From the NCBI GenBank assembly GCA_023263735.1, contig JALQUQ010000162.1, positions 1-6,280 of the forward strand: a stretch of DNA of 6,280 nucleotides, read 5' to 3'. Origin of the DNA: Paracoccaceae bacterium (GTDB lineage: Bacteria > Pseudomonadota > Alphaproteobacteria > Rhodobacterales > Rhodobacteraceae). The translations under genes and the position numbers were made by a program. The notes beneath the pieces were generated by a model that was given only the letters and a program-made list of their open reading frames with translations, ran no database searches and was not told the origin of the DNA. Shown here piece by piece: positions 1 through 5,819 of this stretch (position 1 is the stretch's first letter; each line of letters begins with the position of its first letter).

Positions 1-772
1 GATAGAAACAGGCGGCGTGCCCGGCGTCGTTCAGCGCTTGTGCCAAAACCTCGGTCCGGGCGCGGGCGGCGCAATAGACGATCCCCGATTGTCCTTTTCG
101 CGCGGCGGCAAAGCGCAGGATCTGGTCGCGGGGTTTGTCTTTGGCGGCAAAGGCAAGATGGATGTTCGGGCGGTCAAACCCCCTTAGGAATGTCTGAGGC
201 GGCTGGCCATCGAACAGGCGGTTGATAATTTCAAGCCGCGTTTCTTCGTCTGCGGTGGCGGTAAAGGCGGCGAGGGGCACGTTCAAGCTGCGGCGCAAAT
301 CCCCGATCCGCAGGTAATCGGGCCGAAAATCATGGCCCCACTGGCTGACGCAATGCGCCTCGTCCACCGCGATCAACTGGCAATTGGCACGTTTCAAAAG
401 TGAAACCGCCGCACCCGATGCCAGCCGTTCGGGCGCCATGTACAAAAGCTTGAGCCGCCCTTCGTCGATGGCCTGAAACACCTCTTCGGTTTCGTCATCG
501 GTGTTGCCCGAGGTCAGGGCCCCCGCCTCGACCCCCGCCGATTTCAGGGCGCGCACCTGATCGCGCATGAGCGCGATCAGCGGCGAGATCACGACCGTCA
601 CCCCCGGGCGACACAGGGCCGGGAGTTGAAAGCACAGCGATTTTCCGCCGCCTGTGGGCATGATGGCCAGCGTGTTCTGGCCCCCCAGAACGGCGCGCAC
701 GATTTCCTCTTGCCCCGGACGAAAGGCCGGAAAGCCAAAGACTTTATGCAGGATCTCATCGGCCAAAGGCAT
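1..772 (-). CDS. recQ: ATP-dependent DNA helicase RecQ, N-terminal part (cut by window edge)
   Basis: The minus strand from the ATG at 772 stays open to base 1, giving the first 257 residues of a superfamily 2 3'-5' DNA helicase that unwinds recombination and stalled-fork intermediates. Visible motifs, in order, are FRPGQ (17-21, adenine-recognising motif 0), MPTGGGKS (38-45, Walker A with K44), SPLIALMRDQ (63-72, motif Ia), DEAH (137-140, Walker B), the RecQ-specific aromatic-rich loop around SQWGHDFRPDY (143-153), TATA (171-174, motif III) and IVYC (231-234, start of the second RecA-like domain). The rest of that domain, the zinc-binding/winged-helix region and any HRDC domain lie beyond base 1. 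The start fits the family's usual short N-terminus. It begins 17 bases after the yggT stop with no strong Shine-Dalgarno, so the two genes are probably co-transcribed and coupled. No frameshift is seen. Confidence 0.95.
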   Translation of the reverse strand, partial: MPLADEILHKVFGFPAFRPGQEEIVRAVLGGQNTLAIMPTGGGKSLCFQLPALCRPGVTVVISPLIALMRDQVRALKSAGVEAGALTSGNTDDETEEVFQAIDEGRLKLLYMAPERLASGAAVSLLKRANCQLIAVDEAHCVSQWGHDFRPDYLRIGDLRRSLNVPLAAFTATADEETRLEIINRLFDGQPPQTFLRGFDRPNIHLAFAAKDKPRDQILRFAAARKGQSGIVYCAARARTEVLAQALNDAGHAACFY

Positions 773-789
773 TGCGGAGCGTTGGGGCC

Positions 790-1068
790 TTAGTGCCAGC
801 CCGTGCGGAGCAATTGCTGCAGGAAGAAGATCGCGATCAGCACGATCAGCGGGGCCAGATCAAGGCCGCCCAGATTTGGCAAGACCGACCGGATGCGGCT
901 GTAGATCGGATCAAGGATGCGGTTCAGGCCATACCAGATTTGCGACACCAGCGGTTGGCGCAGGTTCAGGACCTGAAAATTGATCAACCACGACATGATC
1001 ACATGGATCAGAACGATCCACTGGGCGATGTTGAGGATCAGCATGAGCGTATTCGTAACGGCGGTCAT
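790..1068 (-). CDS. YggT family membrane protein
   Basis: This 92-residue integral membrane protein belongs to the YggT family (PF02325). The family is found in bacteria and plastids and is linked to membrane homeostasis and, in some lineages, cell division or osmotic tolerance; its biochemistry is not settled. Two hydrophobic helices are visible at about 7-29 and 70-88. Between them is the family signature: a DP (53-54) followed by IRSVLPNLGGLDLAP (59-73), which matches the usual R-x-x-x-P-x-x-G-G-l-D-x-s-P pattern. Length is normal for a single-repeat YggT. The ATG at 1066-1068 has a GGAG Shine-Dalgarno at 1075-1078 with 6-base spacing. It is the first gene of a minus-strand unit leading into recQ, and its upstream region is shared divergently with the thioesterase gene. 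Confidence 0.93.
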   Translation of the reverse strand: MTAVTNTLMLILNIAQWIVLIHVIMSWLINFQVLNLRQPLVSQIWYGLNRILDPIYSRIRSVLPNLGGLDLAPLIVLIAIFFLQQLLRTGWH

Positions 1069-1087
1069 CGGCGGCTCCGGTGTTTGG

Positions 1088-1103
1088 GCACTATGTGTAG
1101 TGC
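1088..1103. repeat. Perfect 6-bp inverted repeat upstream of yggT
   Basis: GCACTA and TAGTGC flank the four bases TGTG, giving a perfect 16-base dyad that ends 20 bases upstream of the yggT start. The position suits a repressor operator or a hairpin in the yggT leader. No regulator family is recognised from the sequence. Confidence 0.4.
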
Positions 1104-1132
1104 GACCAGATCAATTTAGGGGCAGTGGTAGC

Positions 1133-1143
1133 TTGCGGCGCAA
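1133..1143. repeat. TTGCG-G-CGCAA palindrome in the divergent intergenic region
   Basis: An 11-base odd palindrome with 5-bp arms around one central G lies almost midway between the two divergent starts. It is short enough to arise by chance in GC-rich DNA, so operator function is only a possibility. Confidence 0.25.
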
Positions 1144-1144
1144 A

Positions 1145-1177
1145 CAAGGGCAACAGACTTCCGTCGCGTCGCCCTTG
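1145..1177. repeat. CAAGGGC / GCCCTTG inverted repeat with 19-base loop
   Basis: CAAGGGC (1145-1151) and GCCCTTG (1171-1177) are perfect 7-bp inverted arms. The right arm shares base 1177 with the outer part of the next dyad. No T-run follows on either strand, so it does not look like an intrinsic terminator. It could form a leader hairpin of the thioesterase mRNA if transcription starts upstream of it. Confidence 0.35.
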
Positions 1178-1179
1178 AC

Positions 1180-1200
1180 CTGCACCTAAGGTCGGTGCAG
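1180..1200. repeat. CTGCACC / GGTGCAG inverted repeat just upstream of the thioesterase gene
   Basis: CTGCACC (1180-1186) and GGTGCAG (1194-1200) are perfect 7-bp arms around TAAGGTC. A second overlapping dyad, GACCT (1177-1181) with AGGTC (1189-1193), gives an alternative pairing, and ACCTAAGGT (1184-1192) is a small palindrome in the same bases. The element ends 12 bases before the AGGAGG Shine-Dalgarno. A TTGACC at 1175-1180 resembles a -35 box, but no convincing -10 box follows at 16-18 bases. An operator or leader hairpin is possible. Confidence 0.4.
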
Positions 1201-1223
1201 CACAGGGGCAATAGGAGGGGCCC

Positions 1224-1766
1224 ATGTATCCTTTTCTTCGCATGCAAAAGGAACTGATCAAGTTCCGAAACGCGCCCAAATTGGGCCTGTTCGACACCCA
1301 TGTCAGCGCTCATCGCATCTGGCCATGGGATTTGGACCCGTGGATGGAGTTGAACAATGGCCGGACGCTGACCCTGTTTGATCTGGGGCGCATTCCCTTG
1401 GCTGTGCGAATGGGCTTTGGCCGGGTGATGAAGAATAACGGCTGGGGGCTGACCGTCGCGGGCAACACGACGCGCTATCGCAAACGTCTGACGGTGTTTG
1501 CAAAGGTCACCATGAAAACGCGTCTTATCGGCTGGGATGAGCGGTTTTTGTATATCGAGCAGGCGATGTTTCGGGGGGCGGACTGCGCCTCACATCTTTT
1601 GATCCGAACCGCGGTGGTGAACATCGGGCAGGGGCGGTCGGGCATTGTGCCGCCTGTCGAATTTGCCAAGGCCTGCGGGGTTGATCCGACTTCGCCTGCG
1701 CTGCCCGAATGGGTGCTGGCCTGGGGCAAGGCCGATGCCTTGCGCCCTTGGCCACCGCAGTTCTGA
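1224..1766 (+). CDS. Acyl-CoA thioesterase-like hot-dog fold protein (4HBT_2/THEM6-like)
   Basis: This 180-residue cytoplasmic protein has the hot-dog thioesterase layout, and the likely reaction is hydrolysis of an acyl-CoA of unknown chain type. The diagnostic stretch is residues 31-56: D36-L-D38, then ELNNGR (42-47), then FDLGR (52-56), the N-terminal beta strand and start of the central helix. Related proteins usually have HxNN here, and this one has E42 in place of the histidine. N44-N45 and D53 of the D-x-G-R motif are kept. A basic strand, TRYRKRLTVF (83-92), matches the usual R-x-x-x-y pattern of the third strand. The ATG has a full AGGAGG (1213-1218) five bases upstream, so expression is probably good. 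It is followed by a 113-base gap before the MFS gene, so co-transcription is possible but not proven. The substrate cannot be read from the sequence. Confidence 0.85.
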   Translation: MYPFLRMQKELIKFRNAPKLGLFDTHVSAHRIWPWDLDPWMELNNGRTLTLFDLGRIPLAVRMGFGRVMKNNGWGLTVAGNTTRYRKRLTVFAKVTMKTRLIGWDERFLYIEQAMFRGADCASHLLIRTAVVNIGQGRSGIVPPVEFAKACGVDPTSPALPEWVLAWGKADALRPWPPQF

Positions 1767-1879
1767 CCCCACCGCGGAGAGATCGGGCGCATAGCCCCGG
1801 ACAATCCCTTGCCATGATGCTGGAAATGGGTCTTTGTCACAGAAAGATTTGCAGGTCTGATCTGGGGATGGAGCAGAAC
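1767..1879 (+). other. Short intergenic gap between thioesterase and MFS transporter genes
   Basis: There is no gene, strong promoter or terminator here. The only structure seen is a weak 4-bp GGGC/GCCC hairpin near 1785-1798 without a following T-run. An open frame continues upstream from the MFS gene through this gap, but its codons do not look like protein. Confidence 0.4.
1870..1873 (+). promoter_or_regulatory. Shine-Dalgarno GGAG that selects the GTG start of the MFS gene
   Basis: GGAG lies six bases before the GTG at 1880. The competing in-frame ATG at 1868 overlaps this motif and has only GGGG directly abutting it, so the GTG start is better supported. The protein beginning there has the short charged N-terminus expected before the first membrane helix. 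Confidence 0.65.
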
Positions 1880-3244
1880 GTGGACGCTGGACGAAAACGA
1901 ATCTGGGGTTGGTATTTCTTTGACTGGGCCAGCCAGCCCTATAACACCCTGCTTCTGACCTTTATCTTTGGCCCCTATTTTGCCGAGGTGGCGCGCGCCT
2001 ATTTCACGGCGCAGGGGGCCGAGCCCGTGATGGCCGCCGCGCAGGCGCAGGCGTATTGGAGCAGCGGCCTGACGATCACCGGGATCTTGATCGCCCTGCT
2101 GTCCCCCGTCGTGGGGGCGATTGCCAGTGGCACAGGGCGGATCATGGTCTGGATCTGGGCGTTTTCGGCCTTTTACGTGGCGGGCTCGCTGATGGTGTGG
2201 TGGTGTTTGCCGCAAATGCCCAGCCTGTTCTGGCCCGTTTTCTGGTTCAGCCTTGGTTTTATCGGCATGGAAATGGCGACCAACCTGACCAACGCGCTGA
2301 TGCCCGATCTTACGGGCGATGAAAACATGGGCAAGATTTCGGGGTCGGGCTTTGCCTTTGGCTATGCCGGGGGCGTGCTGTCGCTGTTCATCGTGCTTTT
2401 GTTCTTTGCGGAAAGCGGTACGACGGGAAAAACCTTTATCGGCCTTGATCCGCTGTTCGGGCTGGATGCAGCGCAGCGCGAAGGCACGCGGTCGGTCGGC
2501 CCGTTCACGGCCATCTGGTACGTGATTTTCATGGTGCCGTTCTTTCTGTGGGTGCGCGAGCCGAAACACCGCGTGCAACGCCGTACGATTTCGCAAAGCC
2601 TTTCGGGACTCAAAGACACGATCGCCGGGCTGAAGCATCGGAAAAGTTTGGCGTTTTTCCTGATTGGGTCGATGTTTTACCGCGATGCGCTGAATTCGGT
2701 CTACGCCTTGGGCGGCTCTTATGCGTCGAATGCGATGGATTTCACGGTCGTGCAAAGCGGCATCTTTGGGATCGTGGCCGCGATTTCGGCGGCATTTGGC
2801 ACCTATTTCGGGGGGCGGATCGATCAGCGGCGCGGGCCAAAGCTGGTCATTGTCCTGTCGATCCTGTGTCTGATCGGGGTTTTGGTGGTGATGGTGGGCA
2901 TGTCGCCCGCGGGGTTGTATTCGATCCGTTTTGCCGAAGGGTCCTCGACTGGCACGCAGATCGTTTACCTGTGCGGCGTCGTGATCGGGGCGACGGGCGG
3001 TACGCTGCAAGCCTCCAGCCGGACGATCATGGTCTTTCACACAGATCATGATCGGGCAGCGGCGGATTTCGGGCTCTATGGGCTTTCGGGTAAGGCGACG
3101 GCCTTTCTGGCTCCGGCGCTGATCACTTGGGCAAGTCTGACCAGCGGAAGCCCGCAGATCGGGATAACGCCGCTGATCCCGCTGTTTCTTATTGGGCTGG
3201 TTTTGCTAATCTGGGTCAAACCCACTCAAGCCCGAGGCCAATGA
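1880..3244 (+). CDS. UMF1-family (Atg22-like) MFS transporter
   Basis: The product is a 454-residue inner-membrane transporter of the major facilitator superfamily, with about 12 hydrophobic segments. The family is recognised by FFDWASQPYNT (13-23) in helix 1, the cytoplasmic loop ALMPDLTGDENMGKISG (139-155) followed by FGYAGG (160-165), and GLYGLSGKATAFLAPAL near the C-terminus (398-414). These are the UMF1 hallmarks shared with fungal Atg22 vacuolar amino-acid exporters. The substrate of bacterial UMF1 proteins is generally unknown. The GTG start is chosen for its GGAG at 1870-1873; ATG 1868 would add four residues. The longer upstream open frame lacks MFS character. The stop TGA overlaps the mepA ATG (ATGA), so the two are translationally coupled. 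The operon with two exported proteins suggests, without proving, an envelope-related or salvage role. Confidence 0.88.
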   Translation: MDAGRKRIWGWYFFDWASQPYNTLLLTFIFGPYFAEVARAYFTAQGAEPVMAAAQAQAYWSSGLTITGILIALLSPVVGAIASGTGRIMVWIWAFSAFYVAGSLMVWWCLPQMPSLFWPVFWFSLGFIGMEMATNLTNALMPDLTGDENMGKISGSGFAFGYAGGVLSLFIVLLFFAESGTTGKTFIGLDPLFGLDAAQREGTRSVGPFTAIWYVIFMVPFFLWVREPKHRVQRRTISQSLSGLKDTIAGLKHRKSLAFFLIGSMFYRDALNSVYALGGSYASNAMDFTVVQSGIFGIVAAISAAFGTYFGGRIDQRRGPKLVIVLSILCLIGVLVVMVGMSPAGLYSIRFAEGSSTGTQIVYLCGVVIGATGGTLQASSRTIMVFHTDHDRAAADFGLYGLSGKATAFLAPALITWASLTSGSPQIGITPLIPLFLIGLVLLIWVKPTQARGQ

Positions 3245-4131
3245 TGCTGCGTGCCCTGTTGTGTGCTGCCCTGCTTGCCATGCCCGCTGCGGCGCAGGCC
3301 GAAAAACTGGCGAACAAGCTGTTCGGAGGCAAGGAAGAGGGCAGTGCACAGCCCGCCATGCCAATCGGGTCTTATGCCAAAGGCTGTGCGGCCGGGTTGG
3401 TCGAATTGCCGGAAACAGGGCCAAGCTGGCAAGCGATGCGTCTGTCGCGCCATCGGAACTGGGGTCATCCCGATATGGTGGCCTTTCTGATCGATCTGTC
3501 CCAGCAGGCGCAAAAGATCGGATGGAAGGGGCTATACATCGGCGATATCAGCCAGCCCCGCGGTGGGCCGATGATGTCGGGCCACGCCAGCCATCAGATC
3601 GGGCTGGATGCCGATATCTGGCAACTGATGCCTAAGAGCCTGACCCTGACCCGGTCGCAGCGCGAAGAGATCAGCTCGGTCGCCGTGCGGTCGGCGGACC
3701 AGAAGTCGGTGACCAGCTATTGGTCAAAAAAACACCATCTGCTTTTGAAAACGGCGGCATCCGATCCGCGGGTGGATCGGATTTTCGTCGCTGCGGCCGT
3801 CAAGATCGAGATGTGCAAGTCTGCGACGCCCGATGATACGAAATGGTTGCAGAAAATTCGACCGATTGAAGGGCATGACACGCATTTCCATGTGCGTTTG
3901 AAATGTCCAAAAGGCGCAAAATTGTGCGAAACGCAGACCCCAAGCGTAAGTGAACTGTCCAAGGGTGGTAATGGGTGCGACGAGACGTTAACTTGGTGGG
4001 TGACGGATTATCTGAACCCGCCCAAGCCGACGAAAAAGCCCAAAGATCCCGCGCCCCGGAAACGGCATCCGCGCGAATACACAATGGCGGACCTGCCGAA
4101 CCAATGCAAAGACGTACTCGCTTCGCCCTAG
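3241..4131 (+). CDS. mepA: Penicillin-insensitive murein endopeptidase MepA (peptidase M74)
   Basis: This 296-residue periplasmic zinc metallopeptidase is predicted to cut D-Ala-meso-DAP cross-links in peptidoglycan, allowing wall growth and turnover. Residues 1-20 form a signal peptide ending in AQA. The catalytic core has GHASHQIGLDAD (114-125), where H118 and D125 have the spacing of the E. coli zinc ligands H113 and D120, and GHDTHFHVR (211-219), where H215-x-H217 matches the second ligand motif. Six mature cysteines (49, 192, 222, 229, 246, 289) fall in the order of the three disulfides I recall for E. coli MepA. Length is close to the 274 residues of the E. coli enzyme; the extra part includes a Pro/Lys-rich stretch near 260-275. 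The start overlaps the MFS stop. A second ATG at 3244 has better spacing from GAGG (3234-3237) and is equally possible. All catalytic residues are present. Confidence 0.95.
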   Translation: MMLRALLCAALLAMPAAAQAEKLANKLFGGKEEGSAQPAMPIGSYAKGCAAGLVELPETGPSWQAMRLSRHRNWGHPDMVAFLIDLSQQAQKIGWKGLYIGDISQPRGGPMMSGHASHQIGLDADIWQLMPKSLTLTRSQREEISSVAVRSADQKSVTSYWSKKHHLLLKTAASDPRVDRIFVAAAVKIEMCKSATPDDTKWLQKIRPIEGHDTHFHVRLKCPKGAKLCETQTPSVSELSKGGNGCDETLTWWVTDYLNPPKPTKKPKDPAPRKRHPREYTMADLPNQCKDVLASP

Positions 4132-5042
4132 CCGCAAGCATTTTGCTGACCCTTGCTCTTGAAAGCAGTGCGAACCCGGCAAACCCTGCCGGGTATCTTG
4201 GGTCCTATGTGTTGCAAAACCCGGGCGGCAATGGATTTGGCGGGTTTTCCGCAATCGAGATTTCGGAGGATGGGGCCCGTTTCACCGCCATCAGCGACCA
4301 TGGGTCGTGGTTGCAAGGGACGATCGACCGCGGTGCAGATGGTCGCATCGCCAAGGTTACGACGACGCACACCCAGCCGCTGCGGTCGGAAAAGATCACC
4401 CCTTTGCGCCGGGATCGCAGTGACAGCGAAGGTCTGGCGATTGCGCAGGATGGAACGATCTATATCTCGTTCGAGGGCGTGCCGCGGGTTCTTCGGTACA
4501 AGACCATTGATGGAACGGCCGAGAATTTGCCAACCCCCAAGGAGTTTTCCAAGTTCCCGATCAATGCGGCGCTGGAATCCTTGGCCATTGATGCGCAGGG
4601 CGTGCTTTACACCATGCCCGAGGAAGTGCCCGGCAGCAAAAGGGTGCGCATTCTGACCGGTCAACCGGGAAACCCGAATGGTGCCGATTTCCCGGTCTGG
4701 CGCTTTGCCAACGGGGCTTGGACCCAGCCGTTCACCCTGACCCGGCGCGGCAGTTATCTGCCGGTGGGCAGTGATTTTGGTCCGGATGGCCGATTTTACC
4801 TTTTGGAACGCGATTTTCACGGCATCGCCGGGTTTTCGTCGCGCGTGCGCAGTTTTCGTGTGACGGCCAAAGGGTTTACCGATGAAAAGATCCACTTGGA
4901 AAGCCATGCTGGGTTGCATGACAATCTGGAGGGCATTTCCGTGTGGCGCGACGCCAAGGGCAAGATTCGCCTCACGATGATCGCCGATAACAATTTCATG
5001 CCATTCCAGCGCTCGGAACTGGTTGAATACCAACTGCCCTAG
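4104..5042 (+). CDS. Secreted esterase-like/phytase-family protein (PF13449)
   Basis: This 312-residue exported protein resembles the 'esterase-like activity of phytase' family, a predicted beta-propeller whose natural substrate is poorly defined. Residues 1-23 look like a signal peptide (RR near the start, hydrophobic core, ESSA before the mature part). Repeating blade-like motifs follow: GGFSAIEIS (46-54), AISDHGSW (62-69), DSEGLAI (107-113), ALESLAID (156-163), GSDFGPDGRFYLLERDF (222-238), DNLEGISVW (273-281) and IADNNF (293-298). The acidic residues of these motifs are typical of metal or substrate sites in this fold. The ATG at 4104 lies inside the end of mepA (28-base overlap) and lacks a clear Shine-Dalgarno, which points to coupled translation. 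Earlier in-frame starts would add a non-signal-like leader, so this start is preferred. The chemical activity cannot be stated. Confidence 0.85.
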   Translation: MQRRTRFALAASILLTLALESSANPANPAGYLGSYVLQNPGGNGFGGFSAIEISEDGARFTAISDHGSWLQGTIDRGADGRIAKVTTTHTQPLRSEKITPLRRDRSDSEGLAIAQDGTIYISFEGVPRVLRYKTIDGTAENLPTPKEFSKFPINAALESLAIDAQGVLYTMPEEVPGSKRVRILTGQPGNPNGADFPVWRFANGAWTQPFTLTRRGSYLPVGSDFGPDGRFYLLERDFHGIAGFSSRVRSFRVTAKGFTDEKIHLESHAGLHDNLEGISVWRDAKGKIRLTMIADNNFMPFQRSELVEYQLP

Positions 5043-5049
5043 GGCAGAA

Positions 5050-5078
5050 TTGACACGCCCTGTTGCAGGGCGTATAGC
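5050..5078 (+). promoter_or_regulatory. Sigma70-type promoter of the yhhQ transcript
   Basis: TTGACA (5050-5055) is a perfect -35 consensus. Exactly 17 bases later comes TATAGC (5073-5078), which keeps the TATA of the -10 consensus. Transcription would start around 5084-5086, just ahead of the leader hairpin and the riboswitch. It begins 8 bases after the stop codon of the preceding operon. Confidence 0.7.
5055..5073. repeat. Perfect inverted repeat filling the yhhQ promoter spacer
   Basis: ACGCCCT (5055-5061) and AGGGCGT (5067-5073) are perfect 7-bp arms around GTTGC. The dyad exactly fills the space between the -35 and -10 hexamers and touches both. In DNA this is a classic operator position. 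In RNA the same bases could form a stem 12 bases after the upstream operon's stop codon, but no T-run follows, so intrinsic termination is less convincing. The protein that might bind is unknown. Confidence 0.5.
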
Positions 5079-5083
5079 GCGCC

Positions 5084-5106
5084 GTCCTCGACACAGGATC
5101 GAGGGC
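5084..5106 (+). promoter_or_regulatory. 5' leader hairpin directly before the riboswitch
   Basis: CCTCGA (5086-5091) pairs perfectly with TCGAGG (5099-5104) around a 7-base loop. Two further pairs (G5084-C5106 and a T5085-G5105 wobble) would use bases that also form the first two pairs of the riboswitch P1 stem. It would sit at the very 5' end of the transcript, either protecting the mRNA, stacking on the aptamer, or competing mildly with it. Confidence 0.5.
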
Positions 5107-5136
5107 AAGTCTCCGTCACCTTGCATAAAAAACGGA
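5105..5136 (+). ncRNA. preQ1-I (class I) riboswitch, translational type
   Basis: The element folds as the preQ1-I H-type pseudoknot. P1 is GCAAG (5105-5109) with CTTGC (5120-5124), enclosing a 10-base loop TCTCCGTCAC. The tail ATAAAAAAC (5125-5133) is the same string as I recall in the Bacillus subtilis queC leader aptamer. P2 pairs TCCG (5112-5115) with CGGA (5133-5136). The loop length and its final C (5119) match the Thermoanaerobacter aptamer, where that cytosine (C15) pairs with the ligand. GGA (5134-5136), eight bases before the yhhQ ATG, is the only Shine-Dalgarno-like sequence and is locked in P2. Ligand binding should therefore block ribosome entry. No terminator lies between the aptamer and the gene. 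The queuosine-precursor transporter downstream is the expected target. Confidence 0.9.
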
Positions 5137-5144
5137 CCTGAAAC

Positions 5145-5765
5145 ATGAACAAACTTTTGCCTGGCATTCTTGCCATGGGCGTCATTGTCGTGGCGTCTAA
5201 CATCCTGGTTCAGTATCTCTTGGGAGATTGGCTGACCTGGGGCGCGTTTACCTATCCCTTCGCCTTTCTTGTGACCGATCTCACCAACCGGTTTTACGGC
5301 GTATCTGCCGCGCGAAAGGTCATCACCGCGGGCTTTGTGGTCGGTGTTGTCTGCTCGTTTGTCGGAACGCAGATCATGGGCGAATTCGGCCCGCTGGTCA
5401 CCCTGCGGGTGGCTTTGGGGTCGGGCACGGCCTTTTTGGCCGCTCAACTGATCGACGTGACCATTTTTGACCGTCTGCGCGTGGGGAATTGGTGGAAAGC
5501 GCCGCTGATTTCATCGCTGGTCGGATCAACGCTGGATACGGCGCTGTTCTTTTCGATCGCCTTCTCGAATGCCTTGATTTTCATCGAACCGACGAATGAT
5601 GTCTCTTGGGCCAATGCAATCGTGCCACTGTTGAACATTGGACCCGAGCTGCCTCTGTGGATGTCCTTGGCGGTTGCGGATTGGGGCGTTAAACTCTTGC
5701 TCGCTTTGATCGCCCTCGTGCCGTTCCGTGCATTTGTCGGAAAACTCTCCGCAAAGATTGCGTAA
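5145..5765 (+). CDS. yhhQ: Queuosine precursor transporter YhhQ (VUT family, COG1738)
   Basis: This 206-residue inner-membrane protein takes up queuosine precursors (preQ0 and/or preQ1), so that the cell can make the queuosine modification of GUN-anticodon tRNAs by salvage. About six hydrophobic helices are visible (roughly 4-26, 31-50, 58-78, 84-107, 118-142 and 172-198). The family signature FPxxFLxTDLxxRxxG appears as YPFAFLVTDLTNRFYG (37-52), and the later S-S-x-x-G-S-x-x-D-T segment (123-132) matches the conserved fifth helix. Length is normal for YhhQ. The ATG at 5145 has only GGA as a Shine-Dalgarno, eight bases away and inside the riboswitch. It appears monocistronic or linked only to the RNA-like region downstream. 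The choice between preQ0 and preQ1 cannot be read from the protein; the preQ1-class riboswitch hints at preQ1 control. Confidence 0.93.
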   Translation: MNKLLPGILAMGVIVVASNILVQYLLGDWLTWGAFTYPFAFLVTDLTNRFYGVSAARKVITAGFVVGVVCSFVGTQIMGEFGPLVTLRVALGSGTAFLAAQLIDVTIFDRLRVGNWWKAPLISSLVGSTLDTALFFSIAFSNALIFIEPTNDVSWANAIVPLLNIGPELPLWMSLAVADWGVKLLLALIALVPFRAFVGKLSAKIA

Positions 5766-5767
5766 AA

Positions 5768-5800
5768 AGATTTGACAGGCACTAAATCTGTGTCACCTTT
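5768..5800 (+). promoter_or_regulatory. Possible promoter fragment and dyads after yhhQ
   Basis: TTGACA at 5772-5777 matches the -35 consensus, but I find no convincing -10 box 16-18 bases downstream. Overlapping weak dyads are present: AGATTT/AAATCT (5768-5773, 5784-5789) and GGCAC/GTGTC with one wobble (5778-5782, 5790-5794). They could form the start of a promoter for the downstream RNA or a poor terminator for yhhQ. Neither is firmly supported. Confidence 0.25.
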
Positions 5801-5819
5801 GTCTTATCGGCAATCTTTT

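Noticed and set aside
772..1119. Plus-strand open frames across yggT
   Set aside because: They are antisense shadows of yggT, which has a clear family signature and ribosome-binding site.
1175..1203. Promoter with TTGACC -35 for the thioesterase gene
   Set aside because: No acceptable -10 hexamer occurs 16-18 bases downstream, and the region is occupied by an inverted repeat.
1709..1879. N-terminal extension of the MFS protein from ATG 1709 or ATGs at 1814-1817
   Set aside because: The extension overlaps the thioesterase gene, lacks protein-like composition and is not part of the UMF1 family; GTG 1880 has a good Shine-Dalgarno.
1475..3049. 524-codon open frame on the minus strand opposite the MFS gene
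   Set aside because: Its product is rich in Arg, His, Pro and Gln with no domain, as expected from the antisense of a GC-rich membrane-protein gene; the plus-strand MFS protein is unmistakable.
4128..5447. 439-codon minus-strand open frame opposite the phytase-like gene and yhhQ
   Set aside because: Low-complexity basic composition and no motif. It runs through the promoter and riboswitch and two well-supported plus-strand genes.
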